Assembly (NCBI RefSeq): GCF_000374645.1
Contig: NZ_KB894806.1
Coordinates: 97,257 to 161,256 of the forward strand
Direction: 5' to 3'
DNA from: Arhodomonas aquaeolei DSM 8974
GTDB lineage: Bacteria > Pseudomonadota > Gammaproteobacteria > Nitrococcales > Nitrococcaceae
DNA: 64,000 nt
Positions 47,714 through 56,755 of this stretch are shown here, piece by piece. The notes below the pieces were generated by a model that had not been told where the DNA came from, ran no database searches, and saw nothing but the letters and a program-made list of their open reading frames with translations. How positions within the stretch are numbered: position 1 is the stretch's first letter; every line of letters begins with the position of its first letter. The translations under genes and the position numbers were made by a program.

Positions 47714-48405
47714 GACGTGTGCTCCCGGTGGCCCGATTCCCGGACCAGTGGATTCACCAGCCGGCCGAGGCCGTCGATCTCCACCGCCACGGTGTCGCCC
47801 GGGCCGGCAAGCGGCACGTCGGGGGAGACACCCGCGAGGATCAGGTCACCGGGGTAGAGGCTGGTGAAATCGGAGATGTCGGCGAGGAGCGTGGCCACCG
47901 GGCGTACCAGCCGATCCAGGCCGGCCTCGTGGCGGCATTCGCCGTTGACGAAGGCGCGCACGCTCAGCGTCGCCGGGTCCGGCAGGTCAGCGGCGTCCAC
48001 CAGCCACGGGCCGATCGGGCAGAAGCCGTCGCGGCATTTCTGCTTGAGGGGATGCCGGAACAGGCTCTCGTGGGGCACGGTGACGTCGTTCACCAGGGTG
48101 TAGCCGGCGATCGCCGCCGCAGCCTGGCCGGTGTCGGCACGGGTCAGGGTGTCCCGGATCACGACGCCCAGGCTCGCGCCCACACGGACCCGGTCCACGT
48201 CGGCGGGAATGGGCACCGGCGCGCCGGCGGCGATGTGGGTGTTCGGGGTCTTCACGTACAGCACCGGGCCGGTGGGGGCGCCGTTGTACGGGGGCTCGTC
48301 GATGGCGTCGCCGAGCCGGTCCAGCTCGTCGCGGACGTTGAGCAGGCAGCCGTAGACGGCGCCGCTCAGCAGGGGCCCTCCCGGGCGCAGGGTCGTGGAT
48401 GTCAT
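47710..48405 (-). CDS. hpaG1: FAH-family HpaG-like decarboxylase/isomerase (subunit 1)
   Basis: The 231-residue FAH-fold protein has VYGCLLNVRDELDRLGD, PVLYVKTPNTHIAAGAPVPIP, VGASLGVVIRDTLTRADTGQAAAAIAGYTLVNDVTVPHESLFRHPLKQKCRDGFCPIGPWLVD and LYPGDLILAGVSPDVPLAGPGDTV. This matches the HpaG N-terminal isomerase half encoded separately. At the usual E-x-E position it reads GASLGVVI, so metal binding may be altered and the partner may carry catalysis. Confidence 0.83.
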   Translation of the reverse strand: MTSTTLRPGGPLLSGAVYGCLLNVRDELDRLGDAIDEPPYNGAPTGPVLYVKTPNTHIAAGAPVPIPADVDRVRVGASLGVVIRDTLTRADTGQAAAAIAGYTLVNDVTVPHESLFRHPLKQKCRDGFCPIGPWLVDAADLPDPATLSVRAFVNGECRHEAGLDRLVRPVATLLADISDFTSLYPGDLILAGVSPDVPLAGPGDTVAVEIDGLGRLVNPLVRESGHREHTS

Positions 48406-48431
48406 GGTCGCTCCAGACTCTATAGGGGCGC

Positions 48432-49277
48432 CTAGCGGCGGCGTTTCTGGACTTCGCTGAGGCGTTTGGCGATCAACTCGGTCTGCTGGCGGATCAGGGG
48501 CACCAGGGTGGCCAGCCGTTCCGGGCTGAGCCGGTCGGCCATTGCGGATACCGCCACGGAGGCCACCAGCCCGCCCTCGGTGTCGAACACCGGCAGCGCC
48601 AGGGCGCGGGTGCCGGGCACCACGCCCACCTCGCTGTAGGCGTAGCCCAGGGTGCGCGTCTCGGTGATGCGGCGGCGGACCGCGTCCGGTTCCAGCCCGT
48701 GGCCGGCCAGGCGCTGTTCGTTGCCGAGCAGCACCTCGTCCACGTCCTCGTCGTCGCCGGCGAATGCCAGCAGCACCAGCCCGGACACGCTCATGCCCAG
48801 GGGCCGGCGTGCGCCCACCTCGATGGACAGCACCTTCACCGGGTAGCTGCCGGTCTTGCGGTCCACGCAGATGGAGTCGAAGCCGCTGCGGATGGTCAGG
48901 AAGACGCTGTCGCCGCACTGTTCGGCGATGTGCCGCAGGTAGGGCTCGGCCACGGTCTTCACCGGCACCCGCGCGGTGCGCGAGAGCCCCAGCAGGGATA
49001 CTTCCGGGCCGACCATGTAGCGGCGCGTCTCGGGGTCCTGCTCCACCGCCTTCTCTTCGATCAGCACGCGCAGGATGCGGTGGACCGTGGGCCGGTTGAG
49101 GCCCGTCTGGTAGACGATGTCGGTGATCCGGACCCCGTGTTCCTGGCCGGTGGCGAGGATGCGGAGAATCGCCAGGGCGCGCCGGATGCTGCGTGCGCCC
49201 ACGGTCCTGCCGCCGTCGCCGTGCTCGCCGCCCGGCGTGTCCCCGTCGGTGTCCGGCGGTCGGGTGTCGTCGTTCAT
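48432..49277 (-). CDS. IclR-family transcriptional regulator
   Basis: The 281-residue regulator has an N-terminal winged helix (SIRRALAILRILATGQEHGVRITDIVYQTGLNRPTVHRILRVLIEEKAVEQD) and the IclR effector domain with RHIAEQCGDSVFLTIRSGFDSICVDRKTGSYPVKV and ALPVFDTEGGLVASVAVSAMADRL. It sits between the flavin reductase and hpaG1. Two 15-bp dyads with the shared pattern TCCA-N5-TGGA in the divergent promoter region are its likely binding sites. Confidence 0.92.
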   Translation of the reverse strand: MNDDTRPPDTDGDTPGGEHGDGGRTVGARSIRRALAILRILATGQEHGVRITDIVYQTGLNRPTVHRILRVLIEEKAVEQDPETRRYMVGPEVSLLGLSRTARVPVKTVAEPYLRHIAEQCGDSVFLTIRSGFDSICVDRKTGSYPVKVLSIEVGARRPLGMSVSGLVLLAFAGDDEDVDEVLLGNEQRLAGHGLEPDAVRRRITETRTLGYAYSEVGVVPGTRALALPVFDTEGGLVASVAVSAMADRLSPERLATLVPLIRQQTELIAKRLSEVQKRRR

Positions 49278-49903
49278 GGCCGGCGCTCCACGACGGTCTT
49301 GGGGGTTTGCGCCACGGGCTTGAGCTCACGGATCTCGCCGAGGGTGGCGTAGTTGGCGCCGGCGATGCGGCACACCGGCTGCAGCGCGCGGGTGTCGATG
49401 CGGCCGTCCTGGTAGAGCGCGTCCGCGATGTGCACCAGCCTGACCTCGCCGACGAAGAACTCGGCGCCGGTATCGCCGAAGGCGGTGATGCTGTGCAGCC
49501 GGCACTCCATGCCGATCGGCGTCATCGTCAACCGCGGCGGGGTAATGGTTCCGGACGGCTCCACCGCCAGACCCAGGCTCTCCACCTCACTCTCGTGGGT
49601 GTCGTATTCCACGGCGCTGGCGTGCACCGTTTCCACCATGGACCAGTCGGCGATATTGACGACGAACTCGCCGAGCGTCCGGATGTTGCGCGCCGTATCC
49701 TTTTCGCGGCCGGCCTTGCGGCCGATATTGATGCCCACCATCAGGGGGCTGTTGGAGACGAACGTGAAGCAGCTGAAGGGGGCCAGGTTGACCACACCCT
49801 CCGGGGACCGGGAGCTGATCCAGGCGATCGGCCTGGGCACCACGATCCCGCTGATCAGGCGGTAGCACTGCTGGGGCGACAGCGCGCCGATGTCGACTTG
49901 CAC
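49274..49903 (-). CDS. Flavin reductase-like FMN-binding protein
   Basis: The 209-residue product has the FMN-binding split-barrel of the flavin reductase/DIM6-NTAB family: YRLISGIVVPRPIAWISSRSPEGVVNLAPFSCFTFVSNSPLMVGINIGRKAGREKDTARNIRTLGEFVVNIAD. It could provide reduced flavin for an oxygenase or act on its own, but no flavin monooxygenase (HpaB type) is in the window. It overlaps the IclR gene by 4 bp and is divergent from tctC. Confidence 0.85.
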   Translation of the reverse strand: MQVDIGALSPQQCYRLISGIVVPRPIAWISSRSPEGVVNLAPFSCFTFVSNSPLMVGINIGRKAGREKDTARNIRTLGEFVVNIADWSMVETVHASAVEYDTHESEVESLGLAVEPSGTITPPRLTMTPIGMECRLHSITAFGDTGAEFFVGEVRLVHIADALYQDGRIDTRALQPVCRIAGANYATLGEIRELKPVAQTPKTVVERRP

Positions 49904-49995
49904 ATCTCTCTCCTCGCCGTGGATTCGTTGTTTATCGTTTAACCGGAATGCTAGGCAGCGGGGCGAGAAAGGTACAACGACGTGCTGACGTAAAA

Positions 49996-50010
49996 GTCCA
50001 TATAGTGGAC
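49996..50010. promoter_or_regulatory. IclR-type operator copy 1
   Basis: GTCCA-TATAG-TGGAC, a perfect 5+5+5 dyad, lies 93-107 bp upstream of the flavin reductase start. Confidence 0.55.
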
Positions 50011-50468
50011 ATCATGGTTGCGAGCGCCGTTGCCCGGGGTGAGGAAATCGGCCCTGTATCCGTTGCTGATCCGATTTTCCTGACGCCCTGCCGGGTCGCA
50101 CGACCGGTGCTGCGGCGGTCCGTTCCGGCCTGCCGCTACCCTCCGGGAATCCTGGCGGGTGGCCTGGTCCCGCGCTGGCCATTACGCCCGGGTGGCCGTG
50201 CGCGCACGGTGGCTCGGGCAGGGGTCACGCGCAGAAGTCATCCCCTGAAACCGCGCCATGAGGCCGTCGAACCGTGATGGCGCCGTGTGGGGTGCGGCCG
50301 GCGGGCGTCACTGGTGTGCCCTCGGGGTATGGCCGGCCGCCGTGGTTCATGCCGGGAACGGCCGCCGTCGTCGCGCTGTGCACCGGTTCCCGGTCTCCCT
50401 CCTCCGGCGGGCTCTGTGCGTCCACGACGGGGGCCGGAAGGCTACCCCGGGCGCAAATGAGTCAAAAA

Positions 50469-50483
50469 ATCCACATGGTGGAC
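50469..50483. promoter_or_regulatory. IclR-type operator copy 2
   Basis: ATCCA-CATGG-TGGAC has the same half-sites and spacing as copy 1 and lies 123-137 bp upstream of tctC, so one regulator can control both divergent arms. Confidence 0.55.
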
Positions 50484-50605
50484 GTCTCCGGCTTCAGGCG
50501 CTTGAAGGTACGACGGCGGATGCAGAAGCTGATCCGAAACAACACCAAAGGCATTCGTCGTATGGGGCGCGACGCTATACGCCCCGCATCGGGAGGAGAT
50601 AAAAA

Positions 50606-51568
50606 ATGCGATTTTTCAAATGGCTGACTGTTCCGTTCCTGCTGCTGTGCCTGACCGGCGGTGCCCAGGCGGCATGGCCGGACAAGCCGGTGCAGCTGGT
50701 GGTCCCCTATCCGCCGGGGGGCAACGTCGACTTCAATGCGCGCATCATCGCCGACCGCCTGGAGAAGGAATTCGGCCAGCCGTTCGTGGTCGAGAACCGG
50801 CCCGGCGCCGGCGGCATGATTGCCGCTTCCCACGTGATCAACGCCAAGAGCGACGGTTACACCCTGTTCGTCGCCCCCAACGGCCCGGTGCTGTTCAGCC
50901 CGCTGCTGTTCCGTAAGGACAACTACTTCTGGAAGGACGATTTTGCGCCCATCGGCTCCATCTCCTTCGTGCCGCTGGTGCTGCAGGTGAATCCGGAGCT
51001 GGGTGTGGATTCCGCCGAGGCACTGTTCGAAAAGGCCAAGGCGAACCCCGGCGAGCTGACCATGGCCTCCCCGGGCGCCGGCACCCAGAATCACCTGATC
51101 AGTGAAATGATGCAGCGTCTGCTGGACACCGAATGGCTGACCGTCCAGTACGCGGGTAACGCCCCGGCCACCACCGATCTGCTCGGCGGCCGTGTGGACT
51201 TCAACTTCGATCAGTACACCGTGGCCAGGCAGTACATCAACAGCGGCAAACTGAAGGCGCTGGCCGTGACCTCGCCGGAACGCCTGCCGTCCCTGCCCAA
51301 CGTCCCCACCCTCAAGGAGCTCGGCTATCCGGACGCGGTAACGGAGACCTTTACCGGCCTGTTCGGCCCCGCGGGGACACCCGACGAGGTCGTGGACAAG
51401 CTCAACGCGGCGCTGGAGAAGATCCTCAACGACCCCGCCGTGGAGGAGAAATTCGAGACTGCCGGCGCTGACGCCCGTGCCATGGACGTGGACGAGTTCA
51501 AGGCGTTCCTGAACGAGCAGTATGAGCGCTGGGCCACGCTGATCCGCGAGGCCGACATCCACCGCTGA
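50606..51568 (+). CDS. tctC: Tripartite tricarboxylate transporter substrate-binding protein (TctC/Bug family)
   Basis: The 320-residue periplasmic binding protein starts with a signal peptide (MRFFKWLTVPFLLLCLTGGAQA, cut before AWPD). Family features are WPDKPVQLVVPYPPGGNVDFNARIIADRLEKEFGQPFVVENRPGAGGMIAA, DGYTLFVAPNGP and GLFGPAGTPDEVVDKLNAAL. A GGGAGGAG site precedes the ATG. It delivers a carboxylate to TctA/TctB, encoded on the other strand 5 kb away; the substrate is unknown. Confidence 0.93.
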   Translation: MRFFKWLTVPFLLLCLTGGAQAAWPDKPVQLVVPYPPGGNVDFNARIIADRLEKEFGQPFVVENRPGAGGMIAASHVINAKSDGYTLFVAPNGPVLFSPLLFRKDNYFWKDDFAPIGSISFVPLVLQVNPELGVDSAEALFEKAKANPGELTMASPGAGTQNHLISEMMQRLLDTEWLTVQYAGNAPATTDLLGGRVDFNFDQYTVARQYINSGKLKALAVTSPERLPSLPNVPTLKELGYPDAVTETFTGLFGPAGTPDEVVDKLNAALEKILNDPAVEEKFETAGADARAMDVDEFKAFLNEQYERWATLIREADIHR

Positions 51569-51585
51569 TCGGGAGGCATCCCCGC

Positions 51586-51984
51586 ATGTCACGACGCAAG
51601 AGCGTTGACAGCGCCGGCTTTCAGCACAACAACCCGATCCCGGCCGCGAGCCGGATCGGGGACCTTGTGGCCTCCGGCGTGATCAACGGGACCGACCCGG
51701 AGACCGGGGAGCTGGGCGTGGACCTGCCCACGCAGTGCGCACACATGTTCACGCACGTGCGCAACGTCGTCGAAGCCGCCGGCGGCAGCACCGACGACAT
51801 CCTGAAAATGACGGTCTGGATGCAGGACCGTTCCCAGCGGGATGTGCTCAACGCCGAATGGCTGAAGATGTTCCCCGACCCGGACTCCAGGCCGGCGCGG
51901 CACGCCATCCAGAACCCGGTCGAATCGAGGTTTCTGATTCAGTGCGACGTGATGGCGGTAATCGGCCGCCGGGCCGGGTCCTGA
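51586..51984 (+). CDS. RidA/YjgF-family protein
   Basis: The 132-residue protein belongs to the RidA superfamily of small trimeric imine/enamine hydrolases and related enzymes. It shows HNNPIPAASRIGDLVASGVINGTDPETGELGVDLPTQCAHMFTHVRNVVEAAGGSTDDILKMTVWMQD and PARHAI. The RidA Arg in the xxRxA region (R of SRPARHAIQNP) is present, but a catalytic role is not proven. It follows tctC by 17 bp and is probably catabolic rather than housekeeping. Confidence 0.85.
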   Translation: MSRRKSVDSAGFQHNNPIPAASRIGDLVASGVINGTDPETGELGVDLPTQCAHMFTHVRNVVEAAGGSTDDILKMTVWMQDRSQRDVLNAEWLKMFPDPDSRPARHAIQNPVESRFLIQCDVMAVIGRRAGS

Positions 51985-52046
51985 CCCGCCGACCCCGGGC
52001 CGCATGCCCGGGGCGGCCCTTCGATCCGCTAACGGCAGGAGCCACC

Positions 52047-52925
52047 ATGCCCGAGTATTTCCCGTTCAATCCGGATCCCCGCGCGCCCCGGGAAGCGCCG
52101 CCGGCGAACACGTGCGATGCGCAGTTCCACGTGTTCGGCGATCCGGATGTCTATCCGATGCGCGCGGACGCGCCCTTCAGGATGCCCTCGGCGACCATCG
52201 ACGCGGCACTGCACATGCACCGAGCCCTGGGGGTCGAGCGCGGCGTGATCGTCCAGGCGACCACCTATGGCGCCGATCACAGCGTGATGCTGGACGCGCT
52301 CGAGCAGGCCGGCCCCGACTATCGCGGCTGCGCCAACGCCATCGCGCTGAAGGAGCGTGACGACGCGTACATCGAGACGCTGCACGAGGCCGGCGTGCGC
52401 GGTGCGCGCTTCACCTTCCGCAAGGAGCTGGGGGTGGGGCTGTCGCCGCGGGAGTTCCGCCGCGCCGCCGGCCGGCTGCGCGAACTGGGCTGGTACGCGA
52501 AGATCCAGCCGGAAAAGCACGGCATCCTTGACAGCGTGGAGCTCTACGAGGACCTGGACATCCCGGTGCTGATCGATCACCTGGGACGCGCCGATGCCCG
52601 TCTGGGCGTGGACGATCCCAACGTCCGCAAGACCATCGAGCTGCTCGGCAAAGGCAACTTCTGGGTCATGCTCTCCCTGGGCGAGAAGATCTCCGCCGAG
52701 GGCTACCCCTGGGACGACGTGCTGCCGATTGCCCGTGCCTATATCGACGCCGCCCCGAACCGCGTCGTGTGGGCCAGCGACTGGCCGCACCCGCTGTCCC
52801 GGACGCCGCCGCCCAACGACGCGGAGCTGCTGGAGTTGCTTTATCGGTACGCCCCGGACGAGGCGGAGCGCCAGCGTATCCTGGTGGATAACCCGGCCGA
52901 GCTGTTCGGTTTCGACCGGTCCTGA
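52047..52925 (+). CDS. Amidohydrolase (COG3618 / 2-pyrone-4,6-dicarboxylate-hydrolase-like)
   Basis: The 292-residue TIM-barrel metal hydrolase shows NTCDAQFHVFGDP near the start (D-x-x-H-type motif with FHV), GVIVQATTYGADHSVMLDAL, IDHLGRADA and WASDWPHPLSRTPPP with the catalytic Asp. This resembles LigI-type lactonases and related amidohydrolase 2 proteins. A GGAG site precedes the ATG. Its neighbours suggest a step in aromatic-acid or polycarboxylate breakdown; the substrate is unknown. Confidence 0.85.
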   Translation: MPEYFPFNPDPRAPREAPPANTCDAQFHVFGDPDVYPMRADAPFRMPSATIDAALHMHRALGVERGVIVQATTYGADHSVMLDALEQAGPDYRGCANAIALKERDDAYIETLHEAGVRGARFTFRKELGVGLSPREFRRAAGRLRELGWYAKIQPEKHGILDSVELYEDLDIPVLIDHLGRADARLGVDDPNVRKTIELLGKGNFWVMLSLGEKISAEGYPWDDVLPIARAYIDAAPNRVVWASDWPHPLSRTPPPNDAELLELLYRYAPDEAERQRILVDNPAELFGFDRS

Positions 52926-52945
52926 ACCGGCCCGTGCCGCCGCAC

Positions 52946-52963
52946 CGGGAGGCCTCTCCCGGG
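52946..52963 (+). terminator. Possible hairpin end of the tctC-amidohydrolase unit
   Basis: CCGGGAG-GCCT-CTCCCGG is a perfect 7-bp stem 20 bp after the amidohydrolase stop, without a T-run. Confidence 0.35.
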
Positions 52964-53185
52964 CGGACGGCGCGCAATCCCGCCGGCAGGATCGGGCGAG
53001 GCATGGCCCGGGCCGACGCCGGGTATCGTGAGCGCGGTCTGCACACACGCCGCATTAGGGGTTTAGAGTCTCCGGGGGAGACACCAGAACGGGAGTAGGC
53101 GCGCGGTTCCGGGAAAGGGCCGTGTCTCCGTCTCCCGGCACCGTTGCCGGAGCACGGTGGGCCAGCTAATGCGGAGGACCACATC

Positions 53186-54631
53186 ATGAACACGAGCACC
53201 GGATCGGACGCCCGTCCCGATTACGATCAGCCCCTCAAGGACATCGCCGAGTACGTGGTCAACACGGAGATCACGTCCGCGGAGGCGTACGAGACCGCCC
53301 GCTACGACCTGATGGACACCCTCGCCTGCGGGATTCTGGCGCTGCAGTACCCGGCCTGCACCAAGCTGCTGGGGCCGGTGGTCGAGGGTGCGGACATGCC
53401 CGGTGGCGTGAAGGTGCCGGGCACGCACTTCCGGCTCGACCCGGTGACCGCGGCCTGGAACATCGGCGCGATGGTGCGCTGGCTGGACTTCAATGACACC
53501 TGGTTGGCGGCGGAGTGGAACCACCCCTCGGACAACCTCGGCGCGATCCTCGCGCTCTCCGATCACCTCTCCCGCCGCGCGGTGGCCGAGGGCCGGGCGC
53601 CGATGACGGTACGCGACCTGCTTACCGCGATGATCAAGGCGCACGAGATCCAGGGCATCCTGGGGCTGGAGAACAGCTTCAACCGCGTGGGCCTGGACCA
53701 CGTGATGCTGGTGCGCATCGCCTCCGCCTGCGTGTCCATGGGGCTGCTCGGCGGCAACGTGGACGACGTCACCAACGTCGCCTCCCACGCCTTCATCGAC
53801 GGCTCCGCCCTGCGCGCCTACCGCCACGCCCCGCAGGCCGGCCCGCGCAAGAGCTGGGCGGCGGGCGATGCCTCCTCCCGCGGGTTGCGGCTGGCGCTGA
53901 TCGTCGACCGGGGCGAGATCGGCTACCCCAAGGCGCTGTCGGCGCCGACCTGGGGCTTCCGCGACGTGCTGTTCAAGGGCAACGAGCTGCAGTTCACCCG
54001 GGGCTACGGCAGCTACGTGATGGAGAACATCCTCTTCAAGCTCTCCTTCCCGGCGGAGTTCCACGCCCAGACCGCGGCGGAGGCGGCGATGACCCTGCAC
54101 CCGCAGGTCCGCGACCGGATCGACGAGGTCGAGAAGGTGGTGATCGAGACCCAGGAGGCGGGGGTGCGGATCATCGACAAGACCGGCCCGCTGAACAACC
54201 CGGCGGACCGCGACCACTGCATCCAGTACATGACCGCGGTGCCGCTGATCTTCGGCCGCCTTACCGCCGACGACTACGAGGACCACGTCGCCGCCGATCC
54301 CCGCATCGACGCCCTGCGCGATCGGATGGAGGTGGTGGAGAACGAGCAGTTCTCGAAGGACTATCTCGACCCGGAGAAGCGCTCCATCGGCAATGCGGTG
54401 CAGGTGTTCTTCACCGACGGCAGCACCACCGACCGGGTCGCGGTGGCGTATCCCATCGGCCACCGGCGCCGCCGCGACGAGGGCATCCCGGTGCTGAAGG
54501 ACAAGTTCGAGCGCGCGCTCGCCACCCGTTTCGCCCCGAAGCAGGCCGGGCGCATCCTCGATGCCTGCGGCGAGCGCGAGCGCCTGGAGGCGATGCCGGT
54601 GCACGAGTTCGTCGACCTCTGGGCGCTGTGA
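53186..54631 (+). CDS. prpD: 2-methylcitrate dehydratase PrpD
   Basis: The 481-residue protein matches PrpD in length and in long stretches such as [65 protein letters not shown]-like [51 protein letters not shown] and [15 protein letters not shown]. It dehydrates 2-methylcitrate without Fe/S, the same step as AcnD+PrpF encoded at 34-39 kb. GGAGG precedes the ATG at 53186. Its last 201 bp recur at 56756-56956. Confidence 0.94.
   Translation: MNTSTGSDARPDYDQPLKDIAEYVVNTEITSAEAYETARYDLMDTLACGILALQYPACTKLLGPVVEGADMPGGVKVPGTHFRLDPVTAAWNIGAMVRWLDFNDTWLAAEWNHPSDNLGAILALSDHLSRRAVAEGRAPMTVRDLLTAMIKAHEIQGILGLENSFNRVGLDHVMLVRIASACVSMGLLGGNVDDVTNVASHAFIDGSALRAYRHAPQAGPRKSWAAGDASSRGLRLALIVDRGEIGYPKALSAPTWGFRDVLFKGNELQFTRGYGSYVMENILFKLSFPAEFHAQTAAEAAMTLHPQVRDRIDEVEKVVIETQEAGVRIIDKTGPLNNPADRDHCIQYMTAVPLIFGRLTADDYEDHVAADPRIDALRDRMEVVENEQFSKDYLDPEKRSIGNAVQVFFTDGSTTDRVAVAYPIGHRRRRDEGIPVLKDKFERALATRFAPKQAGRILDACGERERLEAMPVHEFVDLWAL
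54431..54631 (+). repeat. Direct repeat copy 1: last 201 bp of prpD
   Basis: The 3' end of prpD, from GACCGGGTCGCGGTGG to the stop, recurs at 56756-56956 in the same orientation. I counted about 8 mismatches, or roughly 96 percent identity. The two copies bracket the AbiE toxin-antitoxin genes. Confidence 0.9.
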
Positions 54632-54743
54632 GACTTTGGGGCCGTGCCGGATGATCTCGGCGCGGTCCCGGTTACTCACGCGCTGAAACGGCCCTGTCCA
54701 GAGACCCCGTACGGCAAGCACGCCGAAGACGTGAGCGGTGCCA

Positions 54744-55589
54744 CTATTGGTGGGACATGCCACGAACAAGTGCCTCGAATCGTTTCACCGCCTGGTCGAT
54801 ATCCGCTGGATCAGCAAGATGACCGGTGCTCGCGATAATAAGGGCAGATGCGTCAGGCGTTTCCAGGGCTTGTCTGAGGCTGTCGAGGACGCCGCCGATC
54901 GCTTGCGTGCTTGCCGTGCGCCGAATGTCCATGCCCAGGAGGTGGATGGCTGCAAGGGAAACCTCGTAGTCGTATTGTTCCGCCACAGGCGATTCGCCCT
55001 CATAGAGGCGCCCCAGATTGTCGGCGTCGGCGTACGTCTCCATAAGGAATGCCAGGTCAGAGGCGTCGCTGGCTGCCTTGCGATCGAGCCAGGCCGCTAT
55101 CTTCAGTAGAGCCTGGCTGGGCAGAGACGCTACGGGGCAGAGGTACCCACTTGGCAGCTCGAATAGGAGCGCGTGCCTGAAGGCCTCCGAAAACCCCAGG
55201 GTGGACATCACTTCGTTACCGTCGGGCGGCCACGCAATGGTGCCATCAGGGCGCGCAATGCCGCCAAACGGCGCGATGTCTATCCACTGATGCTCAGTGT
55301 AATGGAGCCGGTGGTAGCGCCGTTCCTGCCGCCTTTTCCACCCCCGGCCCAGGAGGTTATCGACCAGCTTTTCGTAATCGTTCCACGATGCGACGTGAAC
55401 GCCGACATCGACGTCCTGCGTGGCACGTATTGCCCGGATCCCGAAACCGCGGTGCAGTACCAGATCCCTCGCGGTGGCGCCGACGACCATGAATTCGAGA
55501 GCTTCATCCGCTGCCGCCTCCGACATTGCCTCCAGGGGCGGGAGCCGGCTGTCACTGCCCGGACTCAGACTCAGAAAGATATCGCTCAT
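54744..55589 (-). CDS. abiEii: AbiEii-type nucleotidyltransferase toxin
   Basis: The 281-residue product belongs to the nucleotidyltransferase AbiEii/AbiGii toxin family. The N-terminal core has EFMVVGATARDLVLHRGFGIRAIRATQDVDVGV, giving the G-x-x motif and the D-x-D metal site, then WIDIAPFGG and a helical C-terminal part. It would act as the growth-inhibiting half of a type IV toxin-antitoxin pair and of phage abortive infection. It overlaps the upstream antitoxin gene by 38 bp. The opposite orientation to prpD and lower GC suggest insertion. Confidence 0.82.
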   Translation of the reverse strand: MSDIFLSLSPGSDSRLPPLEAMSEAAADEALEFMVVGATARDLVLHRGFGIRAIRATQDVDVGVHVASWNDYEKLVDNLLGRGWKRRQERRYHRLHYTEHQWIDIAPFGGIARPDGTIAWPPDGNEVMSTLGFSEAFRHALLFELPSGYLCPVASLPSQALLKIAAWLDRKAASDASDLAFLMETYADADNLGRLYEGESPVAEQYDYEVSLAAIHLLGMDIRRTASTQAIGGVLDSLRQALETPDASALIIASTGHLADPADIDQAVKRFEALVRGMSHQ

Positions 55590-56625
55590 GAATCAGCTTT
55601 GCCGTTTCCAGATTTCTGCTTTCGCCACTCGCCACCAGGTCGGCATAGACCAGCAGTGGGGGGGCGATGGCACGATCCGTCGTGCCTGACACAAATCCCC
55701 AGAACCGACGTGATATCTGGATCTCACCGTCATCCGAGCGGGCCAGCCGATGTCGATTCAGGAATCCGCGCGGTAGGTTATCGGCGTAGAGCGTGGCGCG
55801 CTCCGGACGCAAATAACCAGTCATCTTCCAGGCCGCGATCTCCCCACTCCAGACGATGTCGAATTCGTCGGCCGTTAGCGAGCGCCACCACTCGTCGGTC
55901 GGCTTCAACATGGTGAACCGTCCCAGCCTCAGTTTCGGCCGGAGCTTGTCGATGAAGGACGCCACCCAGCGGTCCCTGAGGTCGGACTTGCGGATCAGTT
56001 GCCGACGATTCCGGCCCTTCTGGTATAGATAACCGCGCTCCCGAAGCTCCCGCATGGCCCAGTTCACCGAGCCCAGGGCGACGTTGGATGAGGCGGCGAT
56101 TTCCCGATAGGGCGCCGACTCCAGGCCCGGTTTGCAGAGCAACGCGAAAATGACGTACAGGCTGGATGGCTTGAAACCGTCGCTCTTCTCCAGCGGCGAC
56201 ACCGCATCTGACCGGGCGAGCCCATATTCCCATGCAGGCTTCTGCCCCTTGACCCAAACGAACAGGCCCGGTTGGTTCAGGTAGGCGTTTCCGGCGGCAT
56301 CCATGAATTCGATGCGCTCGTCGGCAAGGCGCTCCGCGATATTCGGATTAACGTAGTCAGCCACCAGAAGCGCTGGCTGCGGGAGCTCACGCAACTGGAG
56401 GACTATGGCGCCCAACGAGGCGGGTCGAAGGTTGCGCCTCAGCGCCACCGAATAGCAGTGCCGGGGTCCATCGGGCATCGAGATTACCAGTTGCCCATCG
56501 ATCCAAGACCCCGTGCCCGGAACGGGCTCGAGCGATAGTGCCGTGGCCGTTGAGAGGCGACGGGCAACTGAGTCCAGGAGATCGTATTCGTGAGGTGACC
56601 GGGTCATGTGTTCATGTTTTTGCAT
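55552..56625 (-). CDS. abiEi: AbiEi-type antitoxin/regulator
   Basis: The 357-residue protein resembles AbiEi-family antitoxins encoded with AbiEii. A winged-helix segment (SAPYREIAASSNVALGSVNWAMRELRERGYLYQKGRNRRQLI) lies at about 170-210. Other features are LVADYVNPNIAERLADERIEFMDAAGNAYLN in the N-terminal half and WRSLTADEFDIVWSGEIAAWKMTGYLRPE in the C-terminal half. It probably represses its own promoter at 56626-56755 and counters AbiEii without binding it. Start codon is the ATG at 56625; a second ATG 7 codons on is possible. Confidence 0.8.
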   Translation of the reverse strand: MQKHEHMTRSPHEYDLLDSVARRLSTATALSLEPVPGTGSWIDGQLVISMPDGPRHCYSVALRRNLRPASLGAIVLQLRELPQPALLVADYVNPNIAERLADERIEFMDAAGNAYLNQPGLFVWVKGQKPAWEYGLARSDAVSPLEKSDGFKPSSLYVIFALLCKPGLESAPYREIAASSNVALGSVNWAMRELRERGYLYQKGRNRRQLIRKSDLRDRWVASFIDKLRPKLRLGRFTMLKPTDEWWRSLTADEFDIVWSGEIAAWKMTGYLRPERATLYADNLPRGFLNRHRLARSDDGEIQISRRFWGFVSGTTDRAIAPPLLVYADLVASGESRNLETAKLIHERYLSESESGQ

Positions 56626-56755
56626 TGTTCATGTTTCGTGAACATAGCTATTTAATGAACGAAAGGCAACCCGCAACCCGTCTCGTGTCGTGGCCACTCC
56701 CCCCCTGACCGCACACAATCCCGAAGGGACCCGGCTACCGGCAGTTCGGGTTTCC

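Larger units (their letters stand above)
49904..50605. promoter_or_regulatory. 702-bp divergent control region between the flavin reductase and tctC
   Basis: No credible gene is seen; frames crossing it have no family similarity and poor starts. It holds two IclR-type dyads (separate entries) and a 7-bp inverted repeat AAATCGG / CCGATTT at 50045-50077. Its length is large for a simple divergent promoter and may contain decayed sequence. Confidence 0.5.
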
